A stretch of 9,519 bases of DNA from NCBI GenBank assembly GCA_041675185.1, contig JBAYUH010000029.1, forward strand, positions 1-9,519, given 5' to 3'. Below the pieces are notes generated by a model. It was given only the letters and a program-made list of their open reading frames with translations, was not told the origin of the DNA and did no database searches. Both the position numbers and the translations under genes were made by a program. This document shows, in pieces, positions 5,895-9,519 of the stretch (position 1 is its first letter; every line of letters starts with the position of its first letter). Source of the stretch: UBA1557 sp041675185. GTDB taxonomy: Bacteria; Patescibacteriota; Patescibacteriia; Magasanikbacterales; UBA922.

Positions 5895-8800
5895 ATGAAT
5901 GATCCTAGTTCAAAAAATAATTTTTTGAACAACCAAAAAAACATCACCACTCAATCTCCAAAGACTGACTTTTTTGTTAACTATTGGACTTGGCATGGCT
6001 TGTTCAATTCTTACAACACTTTGAAACAAGAATGTAAATCCAATGAAAAAAGTATAATAAACAAAAAGAGATTATCTTACCTAAAAAAACAAATTGTCTT
6101 GCACTACTTCAAAAACTTCTTTCTCTTTCCGATATTTCTTTTTAAATTTTTTGTTCCTTCTCATCAAGAAGGAAAAAACAATCTCTGGACCAACTTAAAA
6201 ATAATAATCAAAAACAAAGAATTCAAACCTCTAAGGTTTGCAATACTTTCTCAAATTTTATTTATACTAATACTTAGTGAAATTGGTATTATTGTTTTTT
6301 ATAAAAATTCTATATCTACTTTAGCTACTAATACAGCTTCCTTGTTAAAAGATATCAATACTAGTCCTGTCAGTGTTAACTATGATAATTTGATAGATAT
6401 CAACGGCACTCTATATTTTTCAGCCGATGATGGTATTAATGGAGCTGAACTCTGGAAAAGTGATGGTACTGAAGGTGGTACAGTCATGGTCAAGGATATT
6501 TATGCTGGTACTGGATATTCTTCTCCTACCAACTTGATCAATGTCAATGGTACAGTATATTTTTCAGCCGATGATGGTACCGGAGCTGAACTTTGGAAAA
6601 GTGATGGTACTGATGCGGGCACCGTCATGGTCAAGGATATTAATTCTTTTGGTAATGGTGGTTCTCCAAGTTATCTGACTATTATCAACGATACTCTGTA
6701 TTTTTCGGCCACTGATGGTACCAATGGAATTGAACTATGGAAAAGTGATGGTACCAATGCTGGTACAGTCATGGTCAAGCATATTTACTCTGGTGGTAAC
6801 AGTGCTTCTCCTGCTAATCTAACCAACGTTAGTGGTACATTATATTTTTCGGCCACTAACGGTACCAATGGAATTGAACTATGGAAAAGTGATGGTACCG
6901 ATGCTGGTACAGTCATGGTCAAAGATATCCGCTCTGGTTCAACTAATGCTTCTCCTGCTAATCTAACCAACGTTAGTGGTACATTATATTTTTCGGCCAC
7001 TAACGGTACCAATGGAATTGAACTATGGAAAAGTGATGGTACAAGTGGTGGTACAGTCATGGTCAAAGATATCCGCTCTGGTTCAACTAATGCTTCTCCT
7101 GCTCGATTAACCAATGTTAATGGTATATTATATTTTTCGGCCACTGATGGTACCAATGGAGTTGAACTCTGGAAAAGTGATGGTACTGATGCTGGTACAG
7201 TCATGGTCAAGAATATTTACTCTGGTACTGGTAATTCTTCTCCTTTTTACTTAACCAATGTCAGTGGTACACTATATTTTCAAGCCATTGATGCTACCAA
7301 TGGATATAGACTCTGGAAAAGTGATGGTACTGATGCTGGTACAGTCTTAGTACAGGATAATAACTCTGGTATTATTGCTTCTTCTCCAGCGTATCTTACT
7401 AATGTTAGTGGCACACTATATTTTGCAGCCACTGATGATACTAATGGAGTTGAACTCTGGAAAAGTGATGGTACAAGTACTGGCACGGTCATGGTCAAGA
7501 ATATTTACTCTGATGTTATTGCTTCTTCTCCTATTAACCTGACTAATGTTAGTGGTATTTTGTATTTTCAAGCCGATGATGGTATCAATGGAAATGAACT
7601 GTGGAAAAGTGATGGTACTGATGCTGGTACAGTCATGGTCAAGAATATTTACTCTAATACTGGCGCTTCTAATCCTGCTAACTTGATTATTTTTAATAAT
7701 ACACTATTTTTTTCAGTCCTTGACTCTACATATGGAACTGAACTATGGAAAAGTGATGGTACTGAAGGTGGTACTGTTATGGTCAAGGATATTAATTCTG
7801 GGGGTGGTGGTTCTAATCCTACTTATTTGTCTATTGTTAGTAATACACTATATTTTGCAGCCACTGACAATACATATGGAAATGAACTTTGGAAAAGTGA
7901 TGGTACAAGTGATGGTACAGTCTTGGTCAAGGATATTAACTCTGCTGGATTTTCTTCTCCTACTAACTTGACTAATGTTAGTGGCACACTATATTTTGCA
8001 GCCACTGACGATACTAATGGAATTGAACTCTGGAAAAGTGATGGTACCGATGCTGGCACCGTCATGGTCAAGAATATTAACTCTGGTTGGGATTCTTATC
8101 CTGCTAATTTGATTAATATCAACGGCACTCTATATTTTTCAGCCGATGACGGTATCAATGGAGCTGAACTCTGGAAAAGTGATGGTACTGATGCTGGCAC
8201 CGTCATGGTCAAGGATATCTTCCCTGGTGCTGATTATTCAAATCCTGCTGGTCTAATTAATATTAATGGTACACTATATTTTTCAGCCACTGATGGCACC
8301 AATGGAATTGAACTCTGGAAAAGTGATGGTACCGATGCTGGCACTGTCATGGTCAAAGATATTTACGTTGGTTGGGATTCTACTCCTACTAACTTGACTA
8401 ATGTTAGTGGTACACTATATTTTTCAGCAGATGACGGCGGTGGAAGAGAACTCTGGACAAGTGATGGTACTGATGCTGGCACCGTCATGGTCAAGGATAT
8501 TAACTCTGCTGGTGATTCTTCTCTTACCAACTTGATCAATGTCAATGGTACATTATATTTTGCAGCTAGTGATGGTTTCAATGGAATTGAACTCTGGACA
8601 AGTGATGGTATTGACGCTGGCACTGTCATGGTTCAGGATATTAACTCTATAGGTGATTCTTCTCCTACCAACTTAATTAATATCAATAGTACTTTGTATT
8701 TTTCAGCTAATGATAATTTCCATGGAATTGAACTATGGACGTATGTTGCAAGTTCACCTTCCTGCTCTGCCCCAACAGGTCAACCAACAGGTTCTCCAGC

Positions 8801-9519
8801 TTTCTCAGGTGGTACTACTTCAACTCTCACTTGGGGTGCTTTGGTCAAAGATGCTTCCTCTGATCATACGGTTATCTTCATGAAAGAAGGCTCTAGTACT
8901 GCAGATAATCCAGTCGATGCCACAACTTACACCGCAAGTACAGACTGGAATAGTAAAGGTACCCAAATTGGTTCTACTGGTTGGTATGCGATGTATGCAG
9001 GCACCGGAGATCCAAACATAACCATGACAAATTTATCACCAGGAACTGCCTACTATTTCAAAGCTTATTCATATAATGATTGTACTGGTTCTCCGCTGTA
9101 CTACACTACTTCACCTATAACAGCTAATACCACCACAAATGCGTTAGGCTCACTCAACCCTCCAACTCTTTCAGATTTCTCAAACATCACTTCTACTACT
9201 ATCCAAGTTAATTGGGATATTGTTGAAGGTACTAGTTATTACACAGTTTCTTCTACAGCAGGAACAGTCACTACTACTGCTACTTCTTCTCTATTTAGTA
9301 ATCTGACACCTTCCACTACTTATTATTTCCAAGTAAAAGATACGGATAACTCTGCTCAGGATTCTAGTTATTCATCTGTTAGTTCTACCTTAACTTTCAC
9401 TCCAGATCCACTCAACCCTCCAACTCTCTCAGCTTTATCTAACATCACTTCTACTACTATTCAAGTAAACTGGGAAGCAGTAACTGATGCACTGTTCTAT
9501 ACCGTCAGTTCAACAGCAG
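5895..9519 (+). CDS. Giant surface protein: anchor module, 17 ELWxxDGT repeats, FN3-like domains (3' truncated)
   Basis: One uninterrupted frame runs from ATG 5895 to the window edge, at least 1208 codons, with no stop seen. Residues 29-39 are NYWTWHGLFNS. A basic and aromatic block with YFKNFFLFPI and GKNNLWTN leads to EFKPLR and a single transmembrane helix (115-136), homologous to the preceding gene. From about residue 165 to 950 there are 17 repeats of 46-48 residues with the core ELWKSDGTDAGTVMVKDI, followed by a S/P-rich turn and GTLYFSA. This is the known bacterial ELWxxDGT repeat. Its period and strand-turn pattern suit beta-propeller-like blades, which is an inference. Fibronectin type III-like domains follow at about 956-1086 and 1087-1172, and a third begins at 1173 and is cut. 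Cys957 and Cys1063 are the only cysteines noted in the first FN3-like domain. No signal peptide or catalytic motif is seen. The predicted topology is inside N-terminus, outside repeats, so a surface adhesin or recognition role is likely but unproven. Confidence 0.9.
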   Translation, partial: MNDPSSKNNFLNNQKNITTQSPKTDFFVNYWTWHGLFNSYNTLKQECKSNEKSIINKKRLSYLKKQIVLHYFKNFFLFPIFLFKFFVPSHQEGKNNLWTNLKIIIKNKEFKPLRFAILSQILFILILSEIGIIVFYKNSISTLATNTASLLKDINTSPVSVNYDNLIDINGTLYFSADDGINGAELWKSDGTEGGTVMVKDIYAGTGYSSPTNLINVNGTVYFSADDGTGAELWKSDGTDAGTVMVKDINSFGNGGSPSYLTIINDTLYFSATDGTNGIELWKSDGTNAGTVMVKHIYSGGNSASPANLTNVSGTLYFSATNGTNGIELWKSDGTDAGTVMVKDIRSGSTNASPANLTNVSGTLYFSATNGTNGIELWKSDGTSGGTVMVKDIRSGSTNASPARLTNVNGILYFSATDGTNGVELWKSDGTDAGTVMVKNIYSGTGNSSPFYLTNVSGTLYFQAIDATNGYRLWKSDGTDAGTVLVQDNNSGIIASSPAYLTNVSGTLYFAATDDTNGVELWKSDGTSTGTVMVKNIYSDVIASSPINLTNVSGILYFQADDGINGNELWKSDGTDAGTVMVKNIYSNTGASNPANLIIFNNTLFFSVLDSTYGTELWKSDGTEGGTVMVKDINSGGGGSNPTYLSIVSNTLYFAATDNTYGNELWKSDGTSDGTVLVKDINSAGFSSPTNLTNVSGTLYFAATDDTNGIELWKSDGTDAGTVMVKNINSGWDSYPANLININGTLYFSADDGINGAELWKSDGTDAGTVMVKDIFPGADYSNPAGLININGTLYFSATDGTNGIELWKSDGTDAGTVMVKDIYVGWDSTPTNLTNVSGTLYFSADDGGGRELWTSDGTDAGTVMVKDINSAGDSSLTNLINVNGTLYFAASDGFNGIELWTSDGIDAGTVMVQDINSIGDSSPTNLININSTLYFSANDNFHGIELWTYVASSPSCSAPTGQPTGSPAFSGGTTSTLTWGALVKDASSDHTVIFMKEGSSTADNPVDATTYTASTDWNSKGTQIGSTGWYAMYAGTGDPNITMTNLSPGTAYYFKAYSYNDCTGSPLYYTTSPITANTTTNALGSLNPPTLSDFSNITSTTIQVNWDIVEGTSYYTVSSTAGTVTTTATSSLFSNLTPSTTYYFQVKDTDNSAQDSSYSSVSSTLTFTPDPLNPPTLSALSNITSTTIQVNWEAVTDALFYTVSSTA
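5979..6302 (+). repeat. Copy B of the shared N-terminal membrane-anchor module
   Basis: Codes for residues 29-136 of the large repeat protein, homologous to bases 4675-4986. Conserved blocks are NYWxWHGLFNS, YLKKQIV, YFKNFFLFPI, GKNNxWTN and EFKPLRFAI. Similarity stops at the end of the transmembrane helix, after which the two proteins have nothing in common. Confidence 0.85.
6387..8744 (+). repeat. Array of 17 in-frame ELWxxDGT repeats (138-144 bp units)
   Basis: The Glu (or Arg) codon of the ELW core begins at 6447, 6588, 6732, 6876, 7020, 7164, 7308, 7452, 7596, 7740, 7884, 8025, 8166, 8310, 8448, 8589 and 8730. Spacing is 144 bp for most units, 141 for five and 138 for one, always a multiple of three. 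Unit 7 has RLW instead of ELW. Units 15-17 have ELWT instead of ELWK, and unit 17 loses SDGT and runs into the FN3 region, so it may be a cap. Units near 6800-7100 are almost identical in DNA. Confidence 0.95.
6803..7103 (+). repeat. Near-identical neighbouring units inside the ELWxxDGT array
   Basis: Bases 6803-6898 are identical to 6947-7042 (96 bp, offset exactly 144). A 54-bp stretch beginning GGTACAGTCATGG at 6906 is repeated at 7050, again at offset 144. Other units differ at many silent sites. This indicates recent tandem duplication of units in this part of the array. Confidence 0.85.
9153..9519 (+). repeat. Tandem FN3-like repeats, 258-bp period
   Basis: The word LNPPTLS begins at 9153 and again at 9411, 258 bp (86 codons) apart. 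Each is followed by NITSTTIQVNW and a YTVSSTA strand. The first copy ends with LTPSTTYYFQVKDTD, typical of fibronectin type III domains. The second is cut by the window edge, and more copies may follow. Confidence 0.85.

Noticed and set aside
7720..7971. Plus-strand open frame of 83 codons inside the array
   Set aside because: It lies in another frame of the large repeat gene and has no recognisable domain or start signals.
6785..8629. Minus-strand open frames at 6785-7210, 7280-7498, 7823-8071 and 8363-8629, with repeated TMTVPASVPSLFQSS-like translations
   Set aside because: They are antisense shadows of the ELWxxDGT array; their repetition simply mirrors the plus-strand repeats, and the plus frame is continuous with anchor and FN3 domains.
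1..9519. Recoded UGA (glycine) genetic code as in some patescibacterial groups
   Set aside because: No in-frame TGA occurs in any gene; glycines use GGN codons and all visible stops are TAA, so there is no support for recoding.

Overview
This AT-rich window looks like part of the genome of a small-genome, uncultivated bacterium, most likely of the Candidate Phyla Radiation (Patescibacteria). That placement is an inference. It rests on low GC, very AT-rich leaders mostly without a Shine-Dalgarno sequence, isolated housekeeping genes (rpsB-tsf is not followed by pyrH or frr), and large unfamiliar surface proteins beside them. All six genes whose end is visible stop with TAA. No in-frame TGA occurs in any gene, so nothing suggests a recoded UGA.

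Layout. Bases 3-86 are the last codons of a ferredoxin-like gene. A consensus-like sigma-70 promoter (105-133) and a leader with two GC-rich hairpins precede rpsB (ribosomal protein S2). An AT-rich inverted heptamer array separates rpsB from tsf (elongation factor Ts). A bidirectional terminator lies between tsf and a convergent minus-strand gene of two homing-endonuclease-associated repeats with no nuclease domain. Bases 2303-2627 hold no gene. They contain a possible promoter for that minus-strand gene, a GC-rich compound hairpin flanked by 15-bp direct repeats, and a textbook TTGACA-17-TATAAT promoter for ftsH (membrane AAA+ zinc protease). A strong terminator ends ftsH.

The second half is the accessory part. 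Two consecutive genes, each with its own promoter, encode proteins with the same roughly 110-residue N-terminus: an NYWxWHGLFNS motif, a basic and aromatic block, and a transmembrane helix. The sequences after the helix are unrelated. The first (4603-5805) has a helical extracytoplasmic domain. The second starts at 5895 and stays open to the window end (at least 1208 codons). It carries 17 ELWxxDGT repeats of 46-48 residues, then fibronectin type III-like domains, the last cut by the window edge. This shared membrane anchor carrying different outer domains is the most novel item here. The ELWxxDGT array has near-identical DNA units, pointing to recent expansion.

The rpsB/tsf/ftsH part is core translation and membrane quality control. 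The two paralogous membrane proteins are probably displayed on the cell surface, the larger as an adhesin or recognition protein.
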